Assembly: GCA_951799425.1 (NCBI GenBank)
Contig: OX637406.1
Coordinates: 31,366,390-31,430,389 of the forward strand
Direction: 5' to 3'
Length of the DNA stretch: 64,000 nt
DNA from: Ilex aquifolium
Taxonomy: Eukaryota; Streptophyta; Magnoliopsida; Aquifoliales; Aquifoliaceae
The number at the start of each line of letters is the position of its first letter. Within the stretch, counting starts at the first letter, position 1. Under the pieces are notes generated by a model. It saw only the letters and a list, made by a program, of their open reading frames with translations. It made no database searches and was not told the DNA's origin. A program made the translations under genes and the position numbers. Of this stretch, positions 33,234-44,389 are shown piece by piece.

Positions 33234-36042
33234 CTAACTACTCTCATGGTCGTCGTCGTCGTCGTCCTCCTCCTCCTCATCTTCCTCAGCATCATCAGAG
33301 CCTCCTTCACCATCATCAGGCACCTCAGTCGGCACGAAGCCTAAAAGGTTAATATTAGGGAAAGAAACAGAAATCTTTCCCCGGAGCTCCTCATAACCAT
33401 CAATAAAGACATCTGCAAGGCCATTCTCCAAGTCACTCTCAGCTATGGTAGCTCTCTCCTCAGCCCGGGAAGCTATCTCGTGAGCTGTCTTCACCTTTGC
33501 TCTTAAGCAGGTAGGCTTTTTGAGCATGGCCCTCTCATGGGCCTCCACAAGCTCAGCCTCTCTAAGCACGACCCTCTCGCGAGTCTCCACAAGCTCAGCC
33601 TCTCTGAGCGTGACCCTCTCACGGGCCTCCACAAGCTCAACCTCTCTGAGCGCGTCCCTCTCACGGGTCGCCAAAAGCTTAGTCGCCCTCTTATGGGTCA
33701 CCATAAGCTCAACCTGGGAAGTCCTATCAGCAGCTTCAAGCTCAGCAATCCTCCCTTGAGTAACAAGAAGCTCCTTTTGCACTGCTTCATGACTATGTTT
33801 CAGCTAGCTGTAAAAATGGGCCCTTGAAAGCAAGCATATAGATGTAGTTGAAGCCTGGAAAAGACAAAAGACAGAGGAATGAAAAAATGCATAGGGAATG
33901 ACTGGAGAAAGGGAAATAACATACCCTTACCTGAGCCAGACCTTCCAAAAATGTGTTGATAATTCCCTCGGTGCCCAGAGTACTAATTTCATGGACTTTG
34001 GGCGGAAACACAAATCTCCCAAGTCTCTCCCTAATAACTCGCGGGTTGCCCAACATGGGACCAGTTTGAATCGGTGCCCCTGCAGAAGGTCCCACAGAAG
34101 GAGTGGACGAATGGGGGGCAGAAGATGTGGTCGACAGGGGAGTCTCTGGAGTAGAGCTCACAACCGAAGGAGTCACCGACTAAAGAGGCACCGCTGGAGG
34201 GGTCTCTTGATGGGAGCACACCCGAGGCACCACTGGTGGGGTCGCTTGAGGAGAGCCCACCTCAGGCGGCATTGTTGGAGAAGTCACTTGGGAGGCATCG
34301 CTCATCCTCGCCACGTTAGGAGGAGGAGTGCTCCTACTAGAATAGCGGGACACTACCACCTTTCTATCCTTTTCAAAAGCAATAAAGTGTTATCTAGATG
34401 AAAAACACCAAGTGGAGGAGAAAAGTACAAGAAAATCAACATACCCATTCTTTTCAAGGAGGAACCGTTGGATCTTGGAGAGGGTTCACCAGCCGTGGCA
34501 CCTACCGAAGGGGAACCACTGACTCCTCCATCTCTGAGCATGAGAGCTCCAAAATTCCTTATAGGATGAGCCTTCACAGCCTATAGCTTCCACTCTTGGT
34601 CCTTGGAGAGCACATGAGAACCTACAAGGAATGTGGTGAGTACATAGCCTACAAGGAATGTGGTGAGAGAAGGATAAGTATATAGGGCGTACCAACTTTC
34701 TTTGGAGCACCCCATCTTGTTGGTACCAATGCTCTATCAGCATTTGAAGCCCACTCTCCACCGACGAACATGAAACGAGACTTCCAACTATGACAGTTGG
34801 AGGGCAGTCCAGTAATCAACTTGCCTCTCCTCGCAGTAAAGTAGTACCAGCCTCGGTTAGGAGCAGGAGTCTCACTTGGGTAATAAGCTGCGTGAAACTC
34901 GCTAGGAAAGGCATCCTCATGGTGCACCTTCCTCCACAATACTAAGAAACCCAGCAACACTCTCCAACTGTTGGGTGCTAACCTTCCTATTGTCAATGAA
35001 AAGTAATGCAGGATGCGACAAATGGAAGGAGGCATTGGGAACCTGAGCCTAGCTTCAAGCAACTCCTCATAGATGGCAATGTCGCCAGAGGAGTCATCGC
35101 AAGCAGGCTCACCCATCTCGGCTCGACGACACAGTACCGTAGGAGGAACGTGGTAAGTAGAGACAATCCGCAAAATATCAGCGTCTGTATTTAAAGTGCT
35201 AGAAATAGAACTTACTTTGGACCCATCATCATCGAGAGCTACCTTGCCTCGGTGTTTTTGTTGCGAGGGCGTGAAACTTTGTCAGAGCCACTGCTAGGGA
35301 GGTCTTGAGGAATTTGACTTTGAGGAGTTCCACTTGAAGGAGCCAGACCATCTACCACATTGTCAGAATTATGACCACCAAAAGTACCCATGGCTAATCT
35401 CGTCTTGCCCAACAGTGAAGGCACCTCATAAGCAGAGCGCAGCACAATGGCTGCCTCGCCGCCAGAACTTGACGCCTGAGACATCTCGCCCAACGCCATG
35501 GGTGCGTCAGAAATGTCGTCTGCTGCCTCAGGCAGCCTGGCGAGCGCCATATGCGCCTGATCCACTTAGGCTGCTCGCCCATCCCCTCTCTAGGCCACAT
35601 GGGCTGCTTGCCCATCTTCATGCCAGACCGCGCCCCTCACGCGAGCAGGTTGCTCGCCTAGACAGCCTAAATCAGTGCCCAAGTCATCCCCATGCTCGCC
35701 CAATACCTCCTCTGCACAAACAGCGGGCAGCCCCTAGGCCTTCTTCGCATAAATGGCCAGCTCGCCTAGCTGGGTTGCTCGCCTTGCTTGGACTGTCGCC
35801 TTTCCCGCCTGGGCTTCCTCCCTCGCGTCGCCCACACATGCACTCAGAGCCTCAGCCGCACGCCCAACCAAGCTCACCCCAGCAGGCGCCCATGGCACCT
35901 CCTCCCTTACCTCGCCTGAACGAACAGAAGACGCCTGGGGTGCCTCCATTTCGGCTCCTAGCGCCTTTACTCCGGCACCGACCACCTCCTCCTCTTCTTC
36001 GAGAGCAACATTAATTTCTTCGGGCCCTCTACCGAGATTCAT
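33234..36042 (-). pseudogene. T4 antisense gene, decayed copy of the Transposase_28-like gene
   Basis: Same plan as in T1. It has an N-terminal acidic and Ala-rich part from ATGAATCTCGG (36042), with a stop near 35735; then ALGEMSQASSSGGEA-type sequence (about 35560-35240); then the domain at about 35180-34700 (VPPTVLCRRAEMGEPACDDS, LAPNSWRVLLGFLVLWRKVH, WYYFTARRGK, FVGGEWASNAD). Small exons follow (DQEWKL, AHPIRNFGALMLRDGG near 34600-34520; a Pro/Thr-rich part at 34176-33960; LGRFVFPPKVHEISTLGTEG). The coiled coil and tail at 33782-33234 have RERVTLREAELVE repeats, GLADVFIDGYEELRGKISVS and an acidic run ending HESS. A TATA box lies at 36131-36138. A 24 bp direct duplication at about 34620-34670 sits at an intron. 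Stops and shifts make it a pseudogene. Confidence 0.75.
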
Positions 36043-36130
36043 GAGCTCCTCTCCAGTCGACCTTGGGTCTCTAAAAATCTCAAAAAGGAACACTCTAGAA
36101 TGAAATGGATAGAATGAAGAAGAAAGCTTT

Positions 36131-36138
36131 TATTTATA
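36131..36138 (-). promoter_or_regulatory. Probable TATA box of the T4 antisense gene
   Basis: Minus strand TATAAATA in the context AACCCTAGGCTATAAATA, about 90 bp before the ATG at 36042. The T1 counterpart is at 8737-8744. Confidence 0.6.
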
Positions 36139-36345
36139 GCCTAGGGTTTTTAAAGAGGCAAAAGCCCCAATTGAAAATCAAGGGCTCTCCTAAAGTCCAA
36201 TTAAAAATGGGGAAAGACCTGAGGTATTTTGAAAAGGTGAGATATATCACGGAGGGGAAGAGTCATTAATCAGAAGGAGTCTCCACCATCCAGAGCTCAA
36301 GATTCAAACAAATGCCCCATTCTCCAAGTTTCCTTAGACATGGGG

Positions 36346-36359
36346 CATTGGGGGGCAAA
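36346..36359 (+). other. Polypurine tract of T4
   Basis: CATTGGGGGGCAAA next to the 3' LTR start TGATGGACCAG. Confidence 0.9.
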
Positions 36360-36955
36360 TGATGGACCAGTCCTAAATGGCCCAATTCATGTTGGAAGTC
36401 CAATCTTAATTAAGAACCCAAGCTTATGAAGATCAGCAAGTCAAGCCCAATGTGGTCCAAACCCGATCAAGCTCATTAGGTTCAGGGAGCTACGTCACCA
36501 AGGGAGCATCTAGGAGCCACATCCTCGCCGCCTTGAAAAGAGTCAACCCTCACCTCATCCTTTGACCGAATCTCATTGAGAACACCACAATTGCCTCGCC
36601 CGTTGAGAAGAAGTCACCAGCTCCACCTTAATAGCTATTTAGTTGCTATTAAGTCGCCCCAATCTGTTAGGGGGCGACTATAAATTGTAAGCTTCACCAA
36701 CACTTGGGGGGCACATCACACTCAATCGAGCACAACTCTCTCCTATCTCTCTAAGCTTGTAACTCTCTGCTCTCCCTACTTACTAGAAGTAATAAAGTAC
36801 CTGGCGACCCTAGCCATTCAAAGTGGATGTAGGTCACGTTGACTGAACCACTATAATCATTGTGTTGCTCTTGTCTCCATCTTTTACTTCTTAATTTCAG
36901 CATTTATTACTGCTCATCTGACAGGTGGTGTACAAACCCAATTTGTGCATCATCA
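36360..36955 (+). repeat. T4 3' LTR
   Basis: 596 bp, ending GTGCATCATCA, followed by CTAAT (36956-36960). The hairpin block is at 36823-36851, with one change in the conserved strand (GTGGATGTAGG). Confidence 0.93.
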
Positions 36956-36960
36956 CTAAT

Positions 36961-37842
36961 CATGATTATACGCATATTGTTAAAGTATGGAATTCACAAT
37001 CATGTTAATTGAAGCCATTGAGAAGAAGGGATAAAAGAAAGGGATAGTTGTCTAAAAATAAAAATTATTAGGACACTCACTAATCTGTCATGTATTCACT
37101 TAGATGATCCATCAAGATTTCATGTTAAGCTTATTAGTGACTTGAACTAAGAGGAATCTTAATTATGTTGGAGTTTAAGTTCACACACGTTGCAATTGAA
37201 TTTGTCCAAGTTGAACAAAATTTGAACACGTATGAGTGAAATTGAACAAAGTGAGGAAATATTGCTCTAGGATGCATGAAATTGAATTCTATATTTCTTG
37301 AATATGCCATGGAGTAATGTAATGAGATGATGAAATTTGGTTGGAGCTATTATTGTGAGACTCGAGATTGCATAACATTGCATTTCCTTAATATGGTGGG
37401 TCAAAGTGTAATTTGTTAATATTTGTGTGGAGTTAGAATTGAGAAAACCTTGAATAGTTAGATATGTTTCTAACTAAAGAATTTTATTGTTGAATTTCAA
37501 TGAGATAGAGAGTATGGATGGGATAAAGTGTCGGGACATTTGGGTGCAAATCACTAGGTGATTTAAATTGTGGGCTGTTTGTGTGAGTAATGGAAACAAA
37601 AAGGGATTTTAGTGTGACTAAGGGGTTGATGAGCCATTAAAAAGGACATGTGTTTCTTAGCTGTGCTTTTAGACGTTAGATATATATATATGTGTGTGTG
37701 TGTGTGTATGTGGGTCTTGAGAGAAAGAGAGAAGAAGAAAACGTTATGAGAAAGAGGGTGAGAGAGAGAAGGTCAAGGAAATTCAACCAAGGGAGAAAGA
37801 AATTCAGAAGAATGTTTGGAAGTAACTTGTTTTGGTAAGTAA
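36961..37842 (+). mobile_element. Probable left part of the element F LTR, left boundary unresolved
   Basis: No gene. A/T-rich sequence with a TATATATATA(TG)n microsatellite at about 37681-37710, followed by a GAGAGAAAGAGAGAAGAAG leader-like stretch; the same order (GT repeat, then AGAGAGGAAG-type leader) is seen in solo LTR C at 60421-60620. It continues at 44390 across the Harbinger element and leads to a primer site at 45953. I could not find the LTR start; it may lie left of T4 or T2. Confidence 0.5.
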
Positions 37843-38344
37843 GAGTGTGTTTGGATTGACTTAAAAAAAGTGTTTTTTGGACTTTTGACTTATCATAAGT
37901 ACTTTCAAAAAAAAAAAAAAAAATAGTGTTTGAGATTACTTATTAAAAGTAATTTTAAAAAAGTTAAAATCATTTTACCACTTAAATAAGTTCAAAAATA
38001 AAAGTTCAAAAATAAAGCTTTTACTTATCCAAAATCACTTTACCTAATCACTTTTATGTTTATTTTTTTCTTCCTCACCATCGTAGCTCTCTCCATACCT
38101 CTGCTGTGAATGACTGAAGGCCAACTTCCACTCTGGCGACCATCGACGATGATGCTAGAGAGTTAGGTGATCACTTGCAACCGTGACATCACTGTTCCTT
38201 CTCTGGTCTCTCATTCTTCTGGAGTTATTGGAGATCTCAGTCCATCTCGAGCACGTATGAACCATCTATTTTTCATCTTTCAACTTCTATTTTGTTTGAG
38301 TTTTCTCAGATTTGTATATTATGTGAAATATATTTGATAGATTT

Positions 38345-38934
38345 TGATGATGCAAAAATTGGTTTGCATAACACAGTCAAGTGATCGGTATAAAATGCAG
38401 TAAGTAAGGAGAAGAAGAAGGAAAAGAACAACACAAGGATTATAGTGGTTCGGTCAACAAGACCTACGTCCACTTTCAATGGCTAAGTTCGTCGGGAAGT
38501 TTATTAACTCCGGTGTGTAAGGGGATCAGGGAATTACAAGAGAGAGAGAGATGAGCTTGAGTTTTTGTGAGATGCCCCCCAAGTGATGGGGAAGCTTACA
38601 ATTTATAGTCGTCTGTGTAGTAATTGAATGGGTAGTTTGACGGTCATAACGGATTGTAGCAACTTAATAGCTTTAAACAGCTTGGCGACCCCTCCTCTCC
38701 TTTGCGACCTCTCCTCTCCTCAACCGGCAGGGGAGTGCTTTCCAAAGGTCTTGGCCAAATGATGAGGGAATGTTGACTTTCTCTAAGCGGCCCAGATGTT
38801 CCCTTAGTGGTGTAGCTCCCTAATGAGCTTGACCGGTCTGGACCACTTTGGGCCTGCTTGGTCTTCTAGAGCTTGGGCTCTTAAATAGTTTTGGGCTTTC
38901 CACCCGAATTGGATTATTTGGGCCTGGCCCATCA
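38345..38934 (-). mobile_element. S2: solo LTR of a Tat element inside the Harbinger element
   Basis: 590 bp, plus strand TGATGATGCAAAAATTGG to CTGGCCCATCA, flanked by GATTT (38340-38344 and 38935-38939). It is close in length and sequence to the T4 and T1 LTRs. The hairpin block is at 38445-38473 (minus), with loop TTGTT and perfect arms. It must be younger than the Harbinger insertion. Confidence 0.92.
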
Positions 38935-38939
38935 GATTT

Positions 38940-40435
38940 GTCTCTCCCTCTCTCTCTATATTCATCTCTTTATTTACTCTTTTGGGAACCCTAGTTAATG
39001 GATTGCTCATTCCTATAATCTGTTTGATAAAATGTCTCTTAGAAAATTTAGATTTGATTTGTGCTTGTGTGTTGGTCCATTGCCTTTCTTGTTTGGGTAT
39101 GACAAGCTAGTTGAGCTTACCCACATTGCTTGGATATGGATTAAGCTTATAACCTTCGTAATTCACACAATACACTGCTAATGCTTGAACCTTTTATATA
39201 ATACACAACGAAGATAATGATTTTGATGAAGTGTTCAATTTGATGCAGTCGAGTGTAGTGCCTAGTTGTTTGCTATCGCACCTGAGAAAATACTGAAATT
39301 TCCTAGGGGTTCAAAGACATGCCAAATTCATATGATGGGAAACAATACGGTTGTAGCCCCAAAGATTCGTTTCTGCATAACCCCTTCAGGGTACTGCTTT
39401 TTTGCCCAATTGTAGAGATTCTTACCCACTCATTAGTGCCAAACTAAGCATAATAGATCTCAAAGGAGGTACTAGCTGAGCATTCAACATCCCTAGATGG
39501 AGCAAATAATAAAATGAGATCGAAAAAAAACATGAGAAGGAAAGGGCTCATTGATCATATCGATTGGGGGCAAAAAGAAAACAGGGTAAAAATATTGTTA
39601 TAATACTTTGTGAAAATTATTCCCAAAACGTTCATGAATTATTTTAGTTAGTGAGAACATTTTTTGTGCTACCCTGATAGGGCTAAAGAGTTTGTGCTGG
39701 TTTAGCTATTTTGCTAGATTAATATTCCCAAAACATTCTTAGAATTCGAGAAATTAGGCAGATTTTTATGTTGTTGATTTCTAATTTTCAAGGTGAAAAA
39801 ATATTTTGATTCTACCTTAAAATGAAACCAAATCTCTACAAGGATGGGATCAGTTCTATACACTGACAAGTTGTTTTGTCAGCTAGACAACTGCATCAGT
39901 ATTTTTCTATTAGATGGTGAACTGGATCCAATTACAAGTCCGATTTAAATTCATTTTGCAGAATGGGAAAATATGGTAGATTAGTGTGCTACCACAGAGG
40001 AACAATATTGAGTTTGACCAGTAGGTGATGATTTGTTTGAGTAATTTTTTTTTGTGAAGCATAACATGTATGTTTGTGGAGCTAAAGTAGTTCTGTTTAT
40101 ATTAAACGTTTGATGCCTTAGTTGTTCCACCATAACATTTGAGAATTGTGGACTCGTGGGACCTAGCAATGGAATATTGCCTAGTGACAACAATCCATGT
40201 ATTGGATGTTGGCATCCATATTTATCATTTTCATTCCCCAGTGTGATTTATTCATGATTGGGTAGACTTTGGTTCATCTTCTTGCATGACTGCCGTGGGT
40301 CCTGACTTTCCATTTCTGTGTAGATGACACTTAAACAGACTTTTACCTACTAGATTCATTTCATTTGAGTGGCAATATTCAAGTTTTTAGTGGCATATGG
40401 TTTTTAGTAAAATGCATCATTGGTGTAGTGTGTAT
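38940..40435. other. Harbinger internal region without recognised gene
   Basis: No convincing reading frame on either strand. Some of it may be introns or decayed exons travelling with the LETM1-like exon, because a plausible acceptor (GGTGTAG, ending about 40428) precedes that exon. I could not recognise another exon. Confidence 0.4.
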
Positions 40436-40570
40436 GCGCAAAGAATAGATTATGATGGGAAAGTGACTCCTGAGGAGGTGGTAGCTGCGGCAGTGTACTT
40501 GAAGGATACTTTAGGCAAGGAGGGAGTTCTTGAACTCATCAACAACCTTTCTAAAGACACAGATGACTAA
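40436..40570 (+). pseudogene. Captured LETM1-like C-terminal exon fragment
   Basis: 44 codons read AQRIDYDGKVTPEEVVAAAV, then YLKDTLGKEGVLELINNLSK, then DTDD and TAA. This is what I know as the C-terminal EF-hand-like part of plant LETM1-type mitochondrial inner-membrane cation/proton exchanger proteins, where D-DGKVTPEEV and YLKDTLGKEG are characteristic. The family normally continues into a GKILVEDIVKL-type tail; here a stop follows LSKDTDD, so the copy is truncated. It is surrounded by sequence within the Harbinger TIRs and lies in the same orientation as the transposase. Identification is from memory of the family, not a search. Confidence 0.65.
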
Positions 40571-41499
40571 TTCAAAGTGTTTTGTTTTAATAGTGATTCA
40601 CCAGTTGCTTCTGCTATTCTTTTTTAGTGGCTTTTGAACAGTGTATAAGAATGTATTTTGCATGTTTAGTAGAAATTGTGTAAGATCTCTGCATTATTAT
40701 TTTTGTTATAATAAAAACCAGGGAGAAAGGAAAGGGGGAGGTGGTTGCAAAGACTTCTGTTAGAACCAAGTGAAATCTTCAGTAGCCAAATTCATATTGT
40801 TTTGAGGTTTTAATGGAATTGGGAGTAGCAGGTTTGAGAGTTATAGGGATCTTCCGATGGTGGGTTGCTATGTATTCAGATCTTCTTTAGTTGAAGTTGT
40901 GAGCAGTCTAAGCTCCTTGTGAGTTGTGATATTTTGTTGGGCTAGAATTCAATTGCCAAGAAGGTAAAGTCCCAAACAGAATGTGGTTCCTAAAAGGTTA
41001 TCTATACCATCTCCCACCACATAATAATTCCAATTTTCATAATGTTTTATCCTTTCATAATTCCTAAGTAAGTACACATGACCCTTCACTCTCGGAAAGC
41101 CAACTAACCAATGTACTCTCATTAGAAAAAAATCAGTTGCTATTTTCACTGACCTGCGTGGTTCTTTTTATTACAATTAATGACATTGTTGAACGATGTC
41201 ATTAATTTTAATTTCCTGATCTTTATTTTATATATATTCTTGATAACTTACTCTGTTTAGTAATGATGAAGCTCTTAGCAATTTCTTACCTTTACGATGC
41301 ATGCTAATCAAGGAAGCCTTAGAAAGTTTTGTATTGAATTCTTTGTATTAGCAATGTAAGAATAACTTGTGTCAATTGTGGCTATCATGCACATGTTGTA
41401 GAAGAAAAGATGTATGAAATTTATACAAGGCTTTGTTCAAGTTAGTTATTATTATAGGCGTTGTGCTAACAACCTATGTATTTTGTGATGTTACTTTAG

Positions 41500-42486
41500 A
41501 TGACTTCTAGTAGTTATAGGAATGACAAAGACAAAGACAAAGCAAACTGGATTGTGGAGAGACATAAGACTTTTTTTGAGTTATGTGTTAAAGAGGTGGA
41601 TAAAGGGAATCGACCAACTACTAGTTTTAACAAGCGAGGTTGAAAGAATATTATAGATGGGTTTGTGGCAAAGGAAAATGTCATGTATGACAAAAAACAA
41701 TTGAAGAATCACTTTGCTATTACTAAGGATGCATGGAAGTCATGACACAAATTGACTAATCATACTAGAGTGACTATTGCCCCTATAACAGGAGGTACCT
41801 TGTGTGATGACCAGACATGGAATATATTTGTTGAAGTAACATCTAATTAGGTCAATTTAAATATTGCAGGAGTTAATTGTTTAAATTTATGGTCATGATT
41901 TTTTACTTTACGACATTCAAACCCTGATTGCAAAGAATTTCGTAGGAAACCACTCCCATTTGCTGACATGCTAGATAGAGTTTTTGGCGGTACAACCGCA
42001 ACTGGGGAGCATTCATGGTCTCCTTCACAAGAAACCCACCCTGCATTTGCTCATACAGCCAGTGGTGGTGACTATCATGATTTAGATTTGGACACTCCTT
42101 GTGAGAGTCAGATTCCCGATAGAGTTGGACCAACAAGAGAGGAAGGCAGTGACTCAGATGGTCAGGTACATCATGGGCGTGATGGGTCTACATCTTCAAA
42201 GAGCCGTCGAAAAGTGAGTGGGGGAGAACGATTGGACAAACAACTATGAGAGTTGTGCAAGACAATACATAGCACTGTTGCACTAATGTCGTCCACAATC
42301 AAGGAATGCATGCAAGAGCTTCACAAAATGCGTGACCTTATTCCATATGGTAGCCCATTGTATTGGCATGCTCTTGTTCTTTTTCGGGATGTTATCAACT
42401 GAAAAACATGGATGAATTTGCCTGAACCTAGTGTTCGAGCTGCATGGTTGGAGTATATGAGGGATGGAGGGAACACTAGTCAGTAG
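41500..42486 (+). pseudogene. Harbinger Myb/SANT-like accessory protein, broken
   Basis: From ATGACTTCTAGTAGT. The N-terminus ANWIVERHKTFFELCVKEVD, then GNRPTTSFNKRG, VMYDKKQLKNHFAITKDAWK and HKLTNHTRV, is the trihelix/Myb-like domain that accompanies PIF/Harbinger transposases and helps bind the element ends and import the transposase. The C-terminus has KPLPFADMLDRVFGG, an acidic and Ser-rich middle, then ELHKMRDLIPYGSPLYWHAL. In-frame TGA at 41641-41643 and 41743-41745 stand where Trp is expected (GW; KSW), both G-to-A changes. Further stops follow near 41850-41900, 42247 and 42400. It reaches the transposase gene without other features between. Confidence 0.8.
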
Positions 42487-42752
42487 GGTGTCTTTTCAAA
42501 AGTGGACTTGTTTAGGTGCTTTTTTTAGATAAATTTTCAAATATTATGTTTGTTTTGATCACTACTCTTTACTATGACTATTTGGTTTCTTGAGCTTATT
42601 TGAACACTAAGCTTTACTGTGATGGTAATACTTGAACTTTTGTGTTGATGACTTTTGGATTTTTATTATATTGATGTATATGTTGGACTCTTGAATAGAC
42701 ATACGCTACTAGAATTTGTCTAAATGTCAATGCTTATATTTTTTTCATTGCT

Positions 42753-44013
42753 TTGGATGTGTGGGGCAGAATGAATCTAAAAACTATATGTCCTACCAAA
42801 CTTGCCATACAACTTTTGAGAAAATGGGTTGCAATGCGCAAGAGTAAAATGCCATGTAGGACTTCTGCCCTAACCGGTCATCAATATGTGTTGGAGATTC
42901 TTAATGGCCATGATCGTGTATCCCTTGAACAATTTTGAATGGAAAAGCATGTGTTTATTTCATTGTGCGAGTTAATGAAAGAAAAGAACTTGTTGTGTGA
43001 TAGTAGAAATGTGTCAAGTCAAGAGAAGCTGGCTATATTTTTAATCACTATTGGTCACAATGAGCGAAATAGAATGATGCAAGAGCGATTTCATCATTCT
43101 GGGGAGACAATAAGTCGACATTTCAATGATGTTTTACTAGAGATGGCCAAACTTTCAATGGAAATCATCAAGCCTCATGAAAATTTCAATTGCATCCCTC
43201 AAGAGATCAGATTGAATCCTAAATACTATCCATATTTCAAAGATTGTATTGGGGCAATTGATGGCACACATGTTAGCGCTCGTGTTCCTACTTCAACACA
43301 TATTCCTTTTAGAGGTAGGAAGATAGTATGCACGCAGACCGTCTTGGCAGCATGTTCTTTTAACATGGTTTTCACATTTGTCAATGCTGGGTGGGAAGGA
43401 AAGGCTCATGACTCCAGAGTGCTACTACATTGCATTCGTAATAGGCATTTAAACTTTCCAAAACCACCTCTAGGTATGAGTAAAGAACGTGTTGATTAAA
43501 TTTTTTTTCATTCTTAACTACATAGAATAACTAACGATTTTGTTGTTTTTTAGGAAAATATTATGTGGTAGACGCTGACTTCCCTAATATGGATGGTTAT
43601 CTTACTCCTTATAAGGAAACAAGATATCATCTACCCGAATTTCGTAGAGGGGGAAGACCTCATGGGAAGGAGGAGTTGTTCAATCATGCACATTCTTCAT
43701 TAAGGAATGTGATTGAACGATGTTTTGGAGTATTAAAAAAAAGATTTCCAATTTTACAGCAAATGCCAATTTTGATTTCACTAAGCAAATGTTTATTGTT
43801 GTTGCTTGCATGACTTGCCACAATTACATAAGGCTTCATGGCATTAGAGACGTATTATTTGCAAGGTATGCTAATAAAGACGTGGAGTTAGAAGAGGAAG
43901 GCAATGTAAACCAAATTGCTTTTGAAGAGAATATTGATTTGTCAGATACAAATCCAATGTATAGGAAGAGAGAACGTATTGCTTCAACAATTCTAAGGGA
44001 CAATCAAGCATGA
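42753..44013 (+). pseudogene. Harbinger DDE transposase (DDE_Tnp_4 type), two exons, nearly intact
   Basis: Exon 1 is 42753-43473 and exon 2 is 43554-44013. The 80 bp intron has GTATGAGT and TTTTTTAG ends, and the join reads PLGKYYVVDADFPNMDGYL. N-terminal helix-turn-helix part (KLAIFLITIGHNERNRMMQE, HHSGETISRHFNDVL); catalytic Asp in IGAIDGTHVSARVP and in GKAHDSRVL; Glu in RNVIERCFGVLKKRFPI. The triad is complete. Defects are TGA at 42936-42938 (probably Arg before MEKHVF) and a one-base frameshift near 43770, after which VVACMTCHNYIRLHG continues in another frame to 44013. With only two lesions it is better kept than its Myb partner. Confidence 0.88.
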
Positions 44014-44389
44014 TTTTTGATTGTATTTACTATTAGCATGTGTTTTGCGACTTTAGTATGTCATTGTGATAGTTGGACTATGTAGTTTTGTTGTATGATA
44101 CCTTTATTAATATGATATTTTTGTGTATGATATTTTATTTTTGTGTATCATTATATGTGTAGTGTATGTTTGTACATGTGCATTCAATGCTATTAACAAT
44201 TGTGACACAAATAAGTGTTTTCACATCCAAACGTGTTTTTTATAAAATACATTAATTTAAGTATTTTAAATTTTTAAAAACCCAAACAATACTTATTTAA
44301 TAAAAGTGTTTTTCTTATAAACACTTTTGATAAACATTTATTAAAAAATTACTTTTTGGATTTCATAAGCCATCCCAAACACACTCTAA

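Larger units (their letters stand above)
26681..36955 (+). mobile_element. T4: decayed full-length Tat-lineage retrotransposon
   Basis: LTRs at 26681-27267 (587 bp) and 36360-36955 (596 bp), target duplication CTAAT at 26676-26680 and 36956-36960, primer site at 27271-27286, polypurine tract at 36346-36359. Gag-pol is on the plus strand and an antisense gene on the minus strand, the same plan as T1 and T2. The LTRs differ by a 9 bp length change near the start and scattered substitutions, more than in T1. Over ten stops and several frameshifts make it the most damaged of the three. Confidence 0.94.
37843..44386 (+). mobile_element. PIF/Harbinger DNA transposon, about 6.5 kb, with gene fragment and nested solo LTR
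   Basis: The terminal inverted repeats begin GAGTGTGTTTGG on both ends (37843 onward, and reverse from 44386), with weaker similarity further in. The 3 bp duplication TAA (37840-37842 and 44387-44389) is the usual PIF/Harbinger target. Inside, in one orientation, are a LETM1-like exon (40436-40570), the Myb-like gene (about 41500-42486) and the DDE transposase (42753-44013). Solo LTR S2 lies at 38345-38934. Both transposon genes carry stops, so the copy is not autonomous today. Confidence 0.9.
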
